The notes under the pieces: model-generated | Told to the model about the DNA's origin: nothing | Databases searched by the model: none | What the model saw: the letters and a program-made list of their open reading frames with translations, nothing else | From: Acidobacteriota bacterium | GTDB lineage: Bacteria > Actinomycetota > Actinomycetes > Actinomycetales > Micrococcaceae | Direction: 5' to 3' | Assembly: GCA_019352125.1 (NCBI GenBank) | Contig: JABBNV010000016.1 | Coordinates: 14,277-21,215, forward strand | DNA: 6,939 bases | Part shown: positions 1 through 6,316 of the stretch, one piece after another | Position numbering within the stretch: the first letter of the stretch is position 1 | Layout: every line of letters starts with the position of its first letter | Made by a program: the position numbers and the translations under genes

Positions 1-271
1 TTGCATAGCTCAGGGGTGCGTTCATCCACGCCTTGAATGCTTCACGGCCTGCCGCGGTGACGTGGTATTGGCGCTTCTTGCCGCGGGGTCCCCACGCAAC
101 TTCTTCACCGTCTATGAGGCCCTCTGCCTCCATACGTTTAAGCGCTGGGTAGATCTGTGAGTCCGGCGCGTGCCATACGTGCCCCACGGAGGAGGCGAAT
201 TCCTTCTGGAGGTCATACCCGGTCATTGGTTCCACCGTGAGCAGGGCTAACAGGGCGTTTTGGAGACTCAT
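1..271 (-). CDS. vanR: PadR-family transcriptional repressor, VanR-like (3' end beyond window)
   Basis: Reading leftward from the ATG at 271-269, 90 residues are visible before the window edge; the frame stays open. The protein starts MSLQNALLALL and carries the PadR winged-helix signatures: GYDLQKEF (about residues 18-25), the recognition-helix region SQIYPALKRMEAEGLI (38-53), and the wing and following helix GPRGKKRQYHVTAAGREAF (61-79). The C-terminal effector/dimerisation domain lies outside. PadR proteins are mostly ligand-relieved repressors. In C. glutamicum the vanABK repressor VanR is a PadR protein, unlike the GntR-type VanR of proteobacteria. Divergent placement from vanA, with a VanR-type operator between them, supports the same role here. 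The ribosome binding site is weak (an AAAGTGG-like stretch just upstream). PadR membership is clear from sequence; the VanR assignment is by context and operator. Confidence 0.85.
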   Translation of the reverse strand, partial: MSLQNALLALLTVEPMTGYDLQKEFASSVGHVWHAPDSQIYPALKRMEAEGLIDGEEVAWGPRGKKRQYHVTAAGREAFKAWMNAPLSYA

Positions 272-294
272 GGCCACTTTCTATGGTTTATGTG

Positions 295-323
295 TTGCCA
301 ATCACTATATCCATAGCTAGTCT
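295..323 (+). promoter_or_regulatory. Candidate vanAB promoter
   Basis: A -35-like hexamer TTGCCA (295-300, 5 of 6 to consensus) is followed after 17 bp by a weak -10-like hexamer TAGTCT (318-323, 3 of 6). Transcription would begin near 330, just before the palindrome at 335-358, so a repressor bound there would cover the start of the transcript. This is pattern matching only; the -10 element is poor. On the opposite strand TATAGT (309-304) is a good -10 candidate for vanR, but I see no convincing -35 at 16-18 bp from it. Confidence 0.4.
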
Positions 324-334
324 GTGAGTGACGC

Positions 335-358
335 AACTAACTACGCACATAGGTAGTT
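335..358. promoter_or_regulatory. Probable VanR (PadR) operator palindrome
   Basis: Half-sites AACTAACTAC (335-344) and ATAGGTAGTT (349-358) are separated by 4 bp. They are inverted repeats matching at 8 of 10 positions. As I recall it, the published C. glutamicum VanR operator is AACTAACTAA-N4-TTAGGTATTT; against that the left half matches 9 of 10 and the right half 8 of 10, with the same 4-bp spacer. It sits between the divergent vanR and vanA genes, 61 bp before the vanA start and 64 bp before the vanR start. It could therefore control both. The repeat itself is directly visible; the binding protein is inferred. Confidence 0.8.
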
Positions 359-418
359 GGCCGACGTCGTCCGCGTTGCATGCTTGATCCCCACGAATTT
401 CTGGCTAAAGGAAAACTC

Positions 419-1513
419 ATGACCGCCGTCTCTGCTACCAGCTCTACCACCAACAAGGTTCTGCCTCACCCGCTGAACGCCTGGTATGTCGCGGCTTGGG
501 ACCACGAAGTGACCCGCAAGCCCATGTCCCGCCGCATTGCCAACCGTCCAGTGGCTCTCTATCGCACGGAGGATGGCAAGGCCGTGGCACTGGCCGATGC
601 CTGCTGGCACCGCCTGGCACCGCTTTCCATGGGGAAGACGCTGGCCAAGGATACGATCCAGTGCCCGTACCACGGCATTGTGTACAACTCCGCTGGGCGC
701 TGCGTCTCCATGCCGGCCCAGGAAACCATCAACCCCAGCGCCACGGTGCCTTCTTTTCCCGTGGTGGAACGGTACCGCTACATCTGGATTTGGATGGGTG
801 ACCCCACACTCGCGGACCCGTCTTTGGTACCGAACATGGAGCAGATGACTTCGGAGGAATGGGCGGGGGATGGGCTGACCATTCACGCCAAGTGCAACTA
901 CCAGCTGGTGTTGGACAACCTGATGGATCTGACGCATGAGGAGTTTGTGCACTCATCCTCGATTGGGCAGGATGAGCTGAGCGAATCGGACTTTGTGACT
1001 GTGCGTGAAGGGAACAAGGTGACGGTGACACGGTGGATGCACAATATTGACGCCCCGCCGTTTTGGCTCAAGAACATGCGGGACAAGTTCCCCGGTTTTG
1101 AGGGCAAAGTGGATCGCTGGCAGATCATCAACTTTGAAGCACCCGCCACTATCAGCATTGATGTGGGAGTGGCCAAGGCTGGCACCGGGGCGCCGGACGG
1201 GGATCGCAGCCAAGGGGTGAACGGCTTTGTGATGAATACGATCACGCCGGAAACTGAGCGGTCCTCGCACTACTTCTGGGCTTTTATGCGCAATTACTGT
1301 CTGGATAGTCAATTGATCACCACGCAGCTGCGCGATGGCGTGCACGGCGTTTTCGGTGAGGATGAGGAGATGTTGATGGCCCAGCAGGCTGCCATTGATG
1401 CCAACCCGGACTATGAGTTCTACAGCCTGAACATTGACTCCGGTGGAATGTGGGTGCGCCGCATTCTGGAGGCCATGCTGGTTGCGGAGGGCCGGCTGAC
1501 CCCGTCCGCCTAA
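419..1513 (+). CDS. vanA: Vanillate O-demethylase, Rieske oxygenase subunit VanA
   Basis: The 364-residue oxygenase converts vanillate to protocatechuate and formaldehyde in the cytoplasm, using electrons from VanB. The Rieske [2Fe-2S] motif is C62-x-H64 and C82-x2-H85 (CWH and CPYH). The catalytic domain has the mononuclear-iron motif NLMDLTH-x4-H: N167, bridging D170, ligands H173 and H178. The same N/D/H/H spacing occurs in dicamba monooxygenase. The third ligand is probably D315 in the FGEDEEM segment. The C-terminal LNIDSGGMWVRR segment is typical of VanA. The start at 419 is preferred because AAAGGAAA (407-414) ends 4 nt before it. An in-frame ATG at 380 would add 13 residues but has no ribosome binding site and lies close to the operator. 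A related demethylase acting on veratrate or similar methoxybenzoates is possible, but pairing with VanB and the PadR gene favours vanillate. Confidence 0.92.
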   Translation: MTAVSATSSTTNKVLPHPLNAWYVAAWDHEVTRKPMSRRIANRPVALYRTEDGKAVALADACWHRLAPLSMGKTLAKDTIQCPYHGIVYNSAGRCVSMPAQETINPSATVPSFPVVERYRYIWIWMGDPTLADPSLVPNMEQMTSEEWAGDGLTIHAKCNYQLVLDNLMDLTHEEFVHSSSIGQDELSESDFVTVREGNKVTVTRWMHNIDAPPFWLKNMRDKFPGFEGKVDRWQIINFEAPATISIDVGVAKAGTGAPDGDRSQGVNGFVMNTITPETERSSHYFWAFMRNYCLDSQLITTQLRDGVHGVFGEDEEMLMAQQAAIDANPDYEFYSLNIDSGGMWVRRILEAMLVAEGRLTPSA

Positions 1514-1544
1514 CGGTGGGTTCGCGCAGCCTCGCGGTGGGTTC
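1514..1544 (+). repeat. Short direct repeat in the vanA-vanB gap
   Basis: CGGTGGGTTC occurs exactly twice, at 1514-1523 and 1535-1544, with a 21-bp period. The first copy begins directly after the vanA stop codon. The gap of 69 bp contains no gene and no convincing terminator or promoter. The repeat may be a small duplication; no function is evident. Confidence 0.6.
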
Positions 1545-1582
1545 AGTTAGCCAGCAATCGAGAAGAAAGATCGGGTCACCCC

Positions 1583-2593
1583 ATGGCGGCTACAAACATT
1601 GAAATCTGGCAATCGGCAACGGTGGTGGAGGTTATCCCCGTGGCCACAGATATTGCCCGCATAGTGCTTGAGCCGTCCCTGCCGGTAAAAGCGGAGCCCG
1701 GATCACACATTGATCTCATGGTGGAGATCGACGGCGAACGGGCCAAGCGCTCCTATTCAGTGGTGGGTTCCAACGACGACGGCACTCGGCTGGCCATCTC
1801 CGTGATGAAGGCGCCGCTGTCCCGGGGCGGATCCATCTTTATGCACTCGATGGTTCCCGGGCAACGTTTGGAAATCACCCAGCCTCTGCAGAACTTCCCC
1901 CTGCGCGTAGGTGCGCAACGCTACATCCTGCTGGCCGGAGGCATCGGAATCACCGCCATCGTCAACATGGCCGCGATACTCCAACGCGTCAAAGCTGACT
2001 ACACGCTGGTGTACGCGGGGCGCAGCCGTGGGGCCATGGCGTACCTTGATCAGCTCACTGAACAGCACGGGGACAGGCTGGAGGTGCATGTTGACGATGA
2101 GGGAACTTCCCTGAACGTTCCGGAGTTGGTGGCGCGTGCTGATGCGGACACGGAACTGTATATGTGTGGCCCTATCCGCCTGATGGACGCCGTCCGCCGC
2201 ACGTGGGTGGAACGTGAGCTGGACATGCCCAATCTTCGCTTCGAAACCTTCGGCAACAGCGGTTGGTATGACCCGGAAGAATTCATTGTTCGGGTGCCCA
2301 AGCTCAATCTCGAGGTCACCGTACCGCCAGGCCGCTCCATGCTTGAAGCCCTCGAAGACGCGGGGGCAGAGATGATGTTCCACTGCCGCAAGGGCGAATG
2401 CGGCCTCTGCGAGGTACGTGTGTTGGAGCTATCCGGAAAAATTGACCACCGTGACGTCTTCTACAGCGAACGCCAGCAACGACTCTCCACCAAAATGAAC
2501 TGCTGCGTCTCCCGCGCGGTCACCTCAGCTACCGGGGCCAAGGCGGATGCGGCGGCCGGTGGGCCCGCCGTCATCACTATCGAACCAAACTAA
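1583..2593 (+). CDS. vanB: Vanillate O-demethylase, reductase subunit VanB
   Basis: The 336-residue class IA oxygenase reductase passes electrons from NADH through FMN and a plant-type [2Fe-2S] centre to VanA. Domains in order: an FMN-binding barrel with RSYSVVG (57-62), an NAD-binding domain with LLAGGIGITA (116-125) and YMCGP (193-197), and a C-terminal ferredoxin with C268-x4-C273-x2-C276. The last cluster ligand is probably C308 of the CVSRA motif, with C307 beside it. This order is that of the phthalate dioxygenase reductase family. After CVSRA the protein has an Ala/Gly-rich insertion before a final VITIEP strand, slightly longer than usual. It follows vanA by 69 bp on the same strand, so one operon is likely. 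The ribosome binding site is weak (AGAAAGA, about 12 nt before ATG), but the MAATNIEIWQ start fits the family. Confidence 0.92.
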   Translation: MAATNIEIWQSATVVEVIPVATDIARIVLEPSLPVKAEPGSHIDLMVEIDGERAKRSYSVVGSNDDGTRLAISVMKAPLSRGGSIFMHSMVPGQRLEITQPLQNFPLRVGAQRYILLAGGIGITAIVNMAAILQRVKADYTLVYAGRSRGAMAYLDQLTEQHGDRLEVHVDDEGTSLNVPELVARADADTELYMCGPIRLMDAVRRTWVERELDMPNLRFETFGNSGWYDPEEFIVRVPKLNLEVTVPPGRSMLEALEDAGAEMMFHCRKGECGLCEVRVLELSGKIDHRDVFYSERQQRLSTKMNCCVSRAVTSATGAKADAAAGGPAVITIEPN

Positions 2594-2603
2594 CCGAATC
2601 TGC

Positions 2604-3386
2604 TTACCAGGTAGTGTCCTGGCGGATAATCACGTCTGAGCCGCCGTCAATGAACACCACTTGGCCGCAGAGGTGGGCGTTTTCTACACTGGTCAGCCAA
2701 GCCAGCAGATACGCCACGCTGCGGGGCTCAAAGATCCCGTTCAGCGGCATTGGCACCATGGCGGACATTTCTTCTCGCTGCTTTGGGGTGGCGATCATGG
2801 AGGACGTCATGGGAGTTTCCACCACACCGGGGGCCACGCCGTTGAGGGGAATATTGGCGCCGGCCCACTCGGCAGTGGCCGCGTTGCGCCGAATCCACAG
2901 GGCAAGAGCGCGCTTGGTGGTGCCGTAGATCAGCGAACCTTGCTCCGGCGTTCCTGCCGCTAGAATCTCAGCTCGCTCCAGAGCCTGCGCTTCGGAGCCG
3001 GAGAGTAGTGCTGCCAACAATTCATCATCTGGCGGGAAGAGCGATGCCATAGAGGTGACCGCTACTGCTCGAGGAGTCGAGGACTCTGCCAGGAGGGGGC
3101 GCAGCCCTTCAAGCGTGGCGACGGTTCCAAAAAAATTCACAGCCACAGTCTTTGACGTTGGGCTGGCAAGGCCCGCGTTAGCTACGACGGCGTCAATAGA
3201 GCCACCGCTCAACGAGGTCACTTGCTCAACCAGCGACTCCCTGCCATCCGGGGTGGAGAGGTCCACGACGACGTCGGCATCGTGGATGTCCACACCAATG
3301 ACTTTCTCGCCGCGCTCAACCAGCAGTTCCAAGGTGGCTCTACCAATACCGCTGGCGGATCCTGTGACGACGTAGGTGCGGGACAT
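2604..3386 (-). CDS. Short-chain dehydrogenase/reductase, 3-alpha-HSD / coniferyl-alcohol dehydrogenase-like
   Basis: A 260-residue Rossmann oxidoreductase. Visible motifs: TGSASGIG nucleotide loop (8-15), D33 after the second strand (favours NAD over NADP), NAG (70-72), N84, catalytic S112 with Y154-x3-K158, and the PG motif followed by ETP (186-192). From memory it resembles Comamonas testosteroni 3-alpha-hydroxysteroid dehydrogenase in layout: VDI-x-DADV-x2-DLS, a long insert of about 40 residues between catalytic Ser and Tyr, and an IDGG tail. Coniferyl-alcohol dehydrogenase (CalA) is in the same group. That role would fit an upstream step towards vanillate, but the substrate cannot be read from sequence. 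The start at 3386 is chosen because GAGGAAAGG lies about 8 nt upstream and MSRTYVVTG begins the fold. An in-frame ATG at 3419 would add 11 unneeded residues. It lies 130 bp after qsuB and converges on vanB. Confidence 0.85.
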   Translation of the reverse strand: MSRTYVVTGSASGIGRATLELLVERGEKVIGVDIHDADVVVDLSTPDGRESLVEQVTSLSGGSIDAVVANAGLASPTSKTVAVNFFGTVATLEGLRPLLAESSTPRAVAVTSMASLFPPDDELLAALLSGSEAQALERAEILAAGTPEQGSLIYGTTKRALALWIRRNAATAEWAGANIPLNGVAPGVVETPMTSSMIATPKQREEMSAMVPMPLNGIFEPRSVAYLLAWLTSVENAHLCGQVVFIDGGSDVIIRQDTTW

Positions 3387-3387
3387 G

Positions 3388-3443
3388 GACAGAGCCTTTC
3401 CTCGGGGAGCGGGCACCATTGGGCCCTACTGACATGCTCTGTC
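3388..3443 (-). repeat. Inverted repeat before the dehydrogenase start codon
   Basis: GACAGAGC (3388-3395) and GCTCTGTC (3436-3443) are perfect 8-bp inverted copies with a 40-base loop. They lie in the 130-bp gap (3387-3516) between qsuB and the short-chain dehydrogenase. In the minus-strand transcript the second arm lies between the Shine-Dalgarno and the start codon, so pairing could limit translation. A match of this size can arise by chance in such a stretch. The gap has no clear promoter or U-tract terminator, so readthrough from qsuB is plausible. Confidence 0.3.
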
Positions 3444-3516
3444 TTTCCCAGAACGCGCGTAAGGGTCTTTGGTCCTCAACCCTGCCGGCACCCGTGTGTC
3501 CATTGCCCAGTTGCTT

Positions 3517-5367
3517 CTAGATAGCTGAATGCCGGACGTCGTATTGCACGGCGTGCCGCACGGGTGCGTTGGGCGCGCCGTAACCGTCGTAGTTGCCGCG
3601 CCGCTCCACCATTTCGAAGAACACCGTGCCTACGGTGGCGGTGTAGAAGTGCAGAAATTCGCCATCCGCGTCCCTGTCATAGAGCAGATTTAGGTCGCGG
3701 AGCCTCCCTAGGAACCCGGGTTCCAGATCGAAGCGGGCTGCCAGATCCTCGTAATAGTTGGCCGGGATTTTCAGGAACTCCAGTCCTCGCTTCTTGGCTG
3801 CACGGGCCGTGGCCACCAGATCATCCACGGCAAAGGCGATATGCTCCTGAAACGTCTTGTGCTCACCATCCCCCTGCTGAATGAGCGGCGCTAGATTGAG
3901 CACCAGCCGCACACCGCGATCAGACGTGTCCATGACCTGGGAACGTACCAGCCCTGTGGGGCTTGGCACCTCCGCGAAGGGCTGCGGCTCCAGGGCCAAT
4001 GCGCTGGTGTAAAACAGTACCGCCTCGTCAAAATGCTGCCACGGTTGGGCCAGGTTCACGTGGTCGATCACGGCTTCCTGCCCGTGGCTGCGCCCTCCTG
4101 AAGGGGCTGGCCCGAATTCATGGGTCCACGCTGCCGTGCCGTCCAGAGTTCCTTGGCACAGGAAGATTTCCGTTGAATCCGGCGCGGCTATGCCCTGGAA
4201 GACTTCCTCATCCGCCTGGGACTTACGGGGCACCACAGGTGCCAGCAGCTGCTGGGCGCGAGATGACGCCAGCAGCGGGTTCTCGACGTCGAAACCCAGG
4301 GCCGCGATGGCTGGCTCCGAGCCTTCAGGCGCTGCCTCATTGATGATGACGCGGGCCTGCCCCATGGTCCACAGCTGCACGTCCTTGGTGCGATGGCGCC
4401 CCTGGGAAGCGAAACCCAACTGTCCCAGCAGCATTTCCACGGCAGCGGTACTGGCCGTCTTGACCTCGGCAAAGTTGAACCCGGTGGGCTCGGGGACGCG
4501 GGGAAGCGTGGCCAACTGAAGCGGCCGCCTTTGCGTCTCGCCTTCGGCAGCAAGCCAGACAGCACCTTCTTCCTGGAGCCACACCAGCGAGCGCATAGCA
4601 TCCACAGCGGTCCGGGTTACATCAGACTGGCGGAAGATATCATTGAATATTTCCAGCGAGACCGGGCCCTGGTATCCCGTTCGCGCAAGGTGTCCCATGA
4701 ATTTGGCCAGGTTAAACTGCCCTTCACCGGGAAACACTCGGTAGTGCCTGCTCAGGGACAGCACGTCCATGGAGAGCTTGGGAGCATCTGCTACCTGAAC
4801 AAAGAAGATTTTCTCTGCATCCAGCTCTTCAATGGGGGCCGTATCCCAGTCTCGAGAGAGGATGTGGAAGGAATCCAGGCAGGTGCCCAAATTCGGGTGG
4901 TCCACGGCTTCCACCAGGCGATGGGCGTGCTCATAGTCATTGACATATTTGCCCCACGCGAGTGCCTCATAGGCCACCCTAACGCCATGTTCCCCGGCCG
5001 CATTGGCCAGTTGGGCAAGCTGCTCGGTAAGCACGTCATCCTCGCTACGCGTGGCCGTAGCCACATTGGAGCAGACCAGAATTGTGTCGATCCCCAGCCG
5101 GTCCATAAGTGTGAACTTTGCTCTTGCGCGGCGAAGGTTCGCGGCCAGCAGGGCGTCCTCCACGCCGTCGAAGTCACGGAAGGGCTGGTAGAGGTCAAGG
5201 GAGAGCCCAAGGTCCGCCGCCCGTCGTCGTACTTCTTCCGGACTCATGGCCGAGGTGACCAAGTCCTGCTCAAAAATTTCGATGCCGTCAAAGCCAGCCT
5301 TGGCGCAGGCAGCCATCTTTTCCTGCAGCGTGCCGGATAGGCAGACTGTGGCGATTCCGGTGCGCAT
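3517..5367 (-). CDS. qsuB: 3-dehydroshikimate dehydratase, QsuB/QuiC1 type with HPPD-like C-terminal domain
   Basis: This 616-residue protein dehydrates 3-dehydroshikimate to protocatechuate. Residues 1 to about 265 form a TIM barrel of the sugar-phosphate isomerase (AP endonuclease 2) family. The four metal ligands known from Pseudomonas QuiC1 are present: E134 (AYEALAWG), D165 (CLDSFH), Q191 (FVQVADAP) and E239 (SLEIFND). Residues about 290-616 form two vicinal-oxygen-chelate modules like 4-hydroxyphenylpyruvate dioxygenase. The second keeps a metal triad: H436 (IDHVN), H509 (EHIAF) and E585 (FFEMVERR). Length and sequence closely follow C. glutamicum QsuB (about 618 residues, from memory), including the MRT-x-IATVCLSGTL start. 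Translation probably couples to qsuD: the ATG overlaps the qsuD TGA by one base, and GGAGG (5381-5377) sits 9 nt upstream inside the last qsuD codons. Annotation as a true HPPD would be wrong. Confidence 0.95.
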   Translation of the reverse strand: MRTGIATVCLSGTLQEKMAACAKAGFDGIEIFEQDLVTSAMSPEEVRRRAADLGLSLDLYQPFRDFDGVEDALLAANLRRARAKFTLMDRLGIDTILVCSNVATATRSEDDVLTEQLAQLANAAGEHGVRVAYEALAWGKYVNDYEHAHRLVEAVDHPNLGTCLDSFHILSRDWDTAPIEELDAEKIFFVQVADAPKLSMDVLSLSRHYRVFPGEGQFNLAKFMGHLARTGYQGPVSLEIFNDIFRQSDVTRTAVDAMRSLVWLQEEGAVWLAAEGETQRRPLQLATLPRVPEPTGFNFAEVKTASTAAVEMLLGQLGFASQGRHRTKDVQLWTMGQARVIINEAAPEGSEPAIAALGFDVENPLLASSRAQQLLAPVVPRKSQADEEVFQGIAAPDSTEIFLCQGTLDGTAAWTHEFGPAPSGGRSHGQEAVIDHVNLAQPWQHFDEAVLFYTSALALEPQPFAEVPSPTGLVRSQVMDTSDRGVRLVLNLAPLIQQGDGEHKTFQEHIAFAVDDLVATARAAKKRGLEFLKIPANYYEDLAARFDLEPGFLGRLRDLNLLYDRDADGEFLHFYTATVGTVFFEMVERRGNYDGYGAPNAPVRHAVQYDVRHSAI

Positions 5368-6302
5368 CAGCGGATACCTCCGATGAGAAGGCTTTGCGAG
5401 TCCGCTCCCGGAGTGGGGGAGCTTTGCTCTGCGTCCTCGCGCTCAACCATGGCCAGAAAATGGGTGCGCATGTGGTCCGCGTCTGCCTCTTTGCCCGTAA
5501 ACAGCCGGAAGGCATCTGCTGCCTGGCCAACAGCCATGCGGCCGCCGTCCAGCACCATACACCCCAGTTGTCGGGCATGCCGTACCAGCACTGTTTCTAT
5601 GGGTCGGTAGACAATGTCCGCCACCCAGTGCTGGCTGGTCAGTTGCGTCAGGTCAAAGGAGGATCCGGGGTGCTCCTTCATGCCCATGGGGGTGCAATTA
5701 ACTAACCCATCGGCGCCCGGCACCAGTTGAGGCAAGGCGTCAATTCCTCTGCCCGTGATGGTGCGGTCCGGGAACAGGGCTTGAAGTTCGGCCGCTCTGC
5801 TGCTTGCCCTGACACCATCCATGTCCACCAGGTCTAGGGTGCGCGTTCCTGCGCTCAGCAGCGCATAAGCCACGGCTGAGCCTGCCCCGCCGGCGCCGAG
5901 CTGCACCACGCGGTTTACCGGAGCGTTGGGCAATCCTGCGGCAAAGGCACCTGCGAAGCCGGAGAAATCTGTGTTGTGGCCAACAAACGTGCCATCACTG
6001 ATCAGCACTGTGTTCACTGCTCCAAGCCGACGGGCGTCCTCTGTGACCTCGTCCAGGAAGGGCAGCACCAATTGTTTGCAGGGGTGGGTGATGTTGAGGC
6101 CGTTGAAGCCAAGCTGCGCGGCCGCCTCCAGCAAATTGCCGACGGCGGTGGGGGCCAACCCAAGTTCCAGCAGGTCGATGGGGCGGTACAGCAAGCGCAG
6201 GCCCTGACGGTCTGCCTCGCGTTCATGCAATGCGGGGGAGAGCGATGGCATGACGCCTTCGCCAATGAGCCCCAGCAAATATGACTCGGCTCGATTACTC
6301 AT
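5367..6302 (-). CDS. qsuD: Quinate/shikimate dehydrogenase, catabolic QsuD type (AroE family)
   Basis: The 311-residue enzyme oxidises shikimate to 3-dehydroshikimate, and probably quinate to 3-dehydroquinate, supplying QsuB. Substrate-binding S20-L-S22-P, catalytic K76 (NITHPCK) and D112 (GHNTD) are present, as are the GAGGAGSA nucleotide loop (136-143) and C-terminal RMAVGQAADAFRLFTG (255-270). After the second Rossmann strand it reads VDMDGVR (159-165). Biosynthetic AroE has an NRT-like NADP motif there, so NAD use and a catabolic role are favoured, as in C. glutamicum QsuD. Two oddities: Cys75 stands where Tyr or Phe is usual in HPYK/HPFK, and about 25 polar residues extend past the usual end (about 287 onward). 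The start at 6302 has AGGAG 8 nt upstream, overlapping the stop codon of the preceding iclR gene, which indicates one operon. A general shikimate dehydrogenase is the alternative, less likely beside qsuB. Confidence 0.92.
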   Translation of the reverse strand: MSNRAESYLLGLIGEGVMPSLSPALHEREADRQGLRLLYRPIDLLELGLAPTAVGNLLEAAAQLGFNGLNITHPCKQLVLPFLDEVTEDARRLGAVNTVLISDGTFVGHNTDFSGFAGAFAAGLPNAPVNRVVQLGAGGAGSAVAYALLSAGTRTLDLVDMDGVRASSRAAELQALFPDRTITGRGIDALPQLVPGADGLVNCTPMGMKEHPGSSFDLTQLTSQHWVADIVYRPIETVLVRHARQLGCMVLDGGRMAVGQAADAFRLFTGKEADADHMRTHFLAMVEREDAEQSSPTPGADSQSLLIGGIR

Positions 6303-6310
6303 GGGTATTA

Positions 6311-6316
6311 CTCCTA
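6311..6316 (-). promoter_or_regulatory. qsuD Shine-Dalgarno overlapping the iclR stop codon
   Basis: On the minus strand TAGGAG spans 6316-6311. Its first three bases are the TAG stop of the regulator gene and AGGAG is the ribosome binding site of qsuD, 8 nt before the ATG at 6302. Ribosomes finishing the regulator would be positioned to start qsuD, so the two products are probably co-translated from one mRNA. Confidence 0.75.

Noticed and set aside
380..418. Upstream in-frame ATG extending VanA by 13 residues
   Set aside because: It has no ribosome binding site, while the ATG at 419 has AAAGGAAA at good spacing; the added residues are not family-like.
341..952. Minus-strand open frame antisense to vanA
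   Set aside because: It is His/Arg-rich without any family motif, overlaps the operator, and opposes the well-supported vanA frame.
2607..2622. CCAGG-TAGTGT-CCTGG hairpin at the vanB/dehydrogenase convergence as a terminator
   Set aside because: The stem is only 5 bp, there is no U-tract on either side, and it lies within the last dehydrogenase codons.
3387..3419. Upstream in-frame ATG extending the short-chain dehydrogenase by 11 residues
   Set aside because: The GAGGAAAGG Shine-Dalgarno lies inside that extension and serves the ATG at 3386, where the Rossmann fold starts.
3517..4500. Separate 4-hydroxyphenylpyruvate dioxygenase function
   Set aside because: The domain is part of one continuous frame with a complete QsuB/QuiC1 dehydratase; this fusion is known and its HPPD-like part is not a proven HPPD.
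4393..5340. Long plus-strand open frame antisense to qsuB
   Set aside because: Its translation shows no recognisable domain, and the opposite strand holds a full-length protein with all active-site residues; it is a GC-rich shadow frame.
5367..6302. Biosynthetic AroE of the aromatic amino acid pathway
   Set aside because: The NADP-type NRT motif is replaced by VDMDGVR and the gene is coupled to qsuB and an IclR gene, pointing to catabolism.
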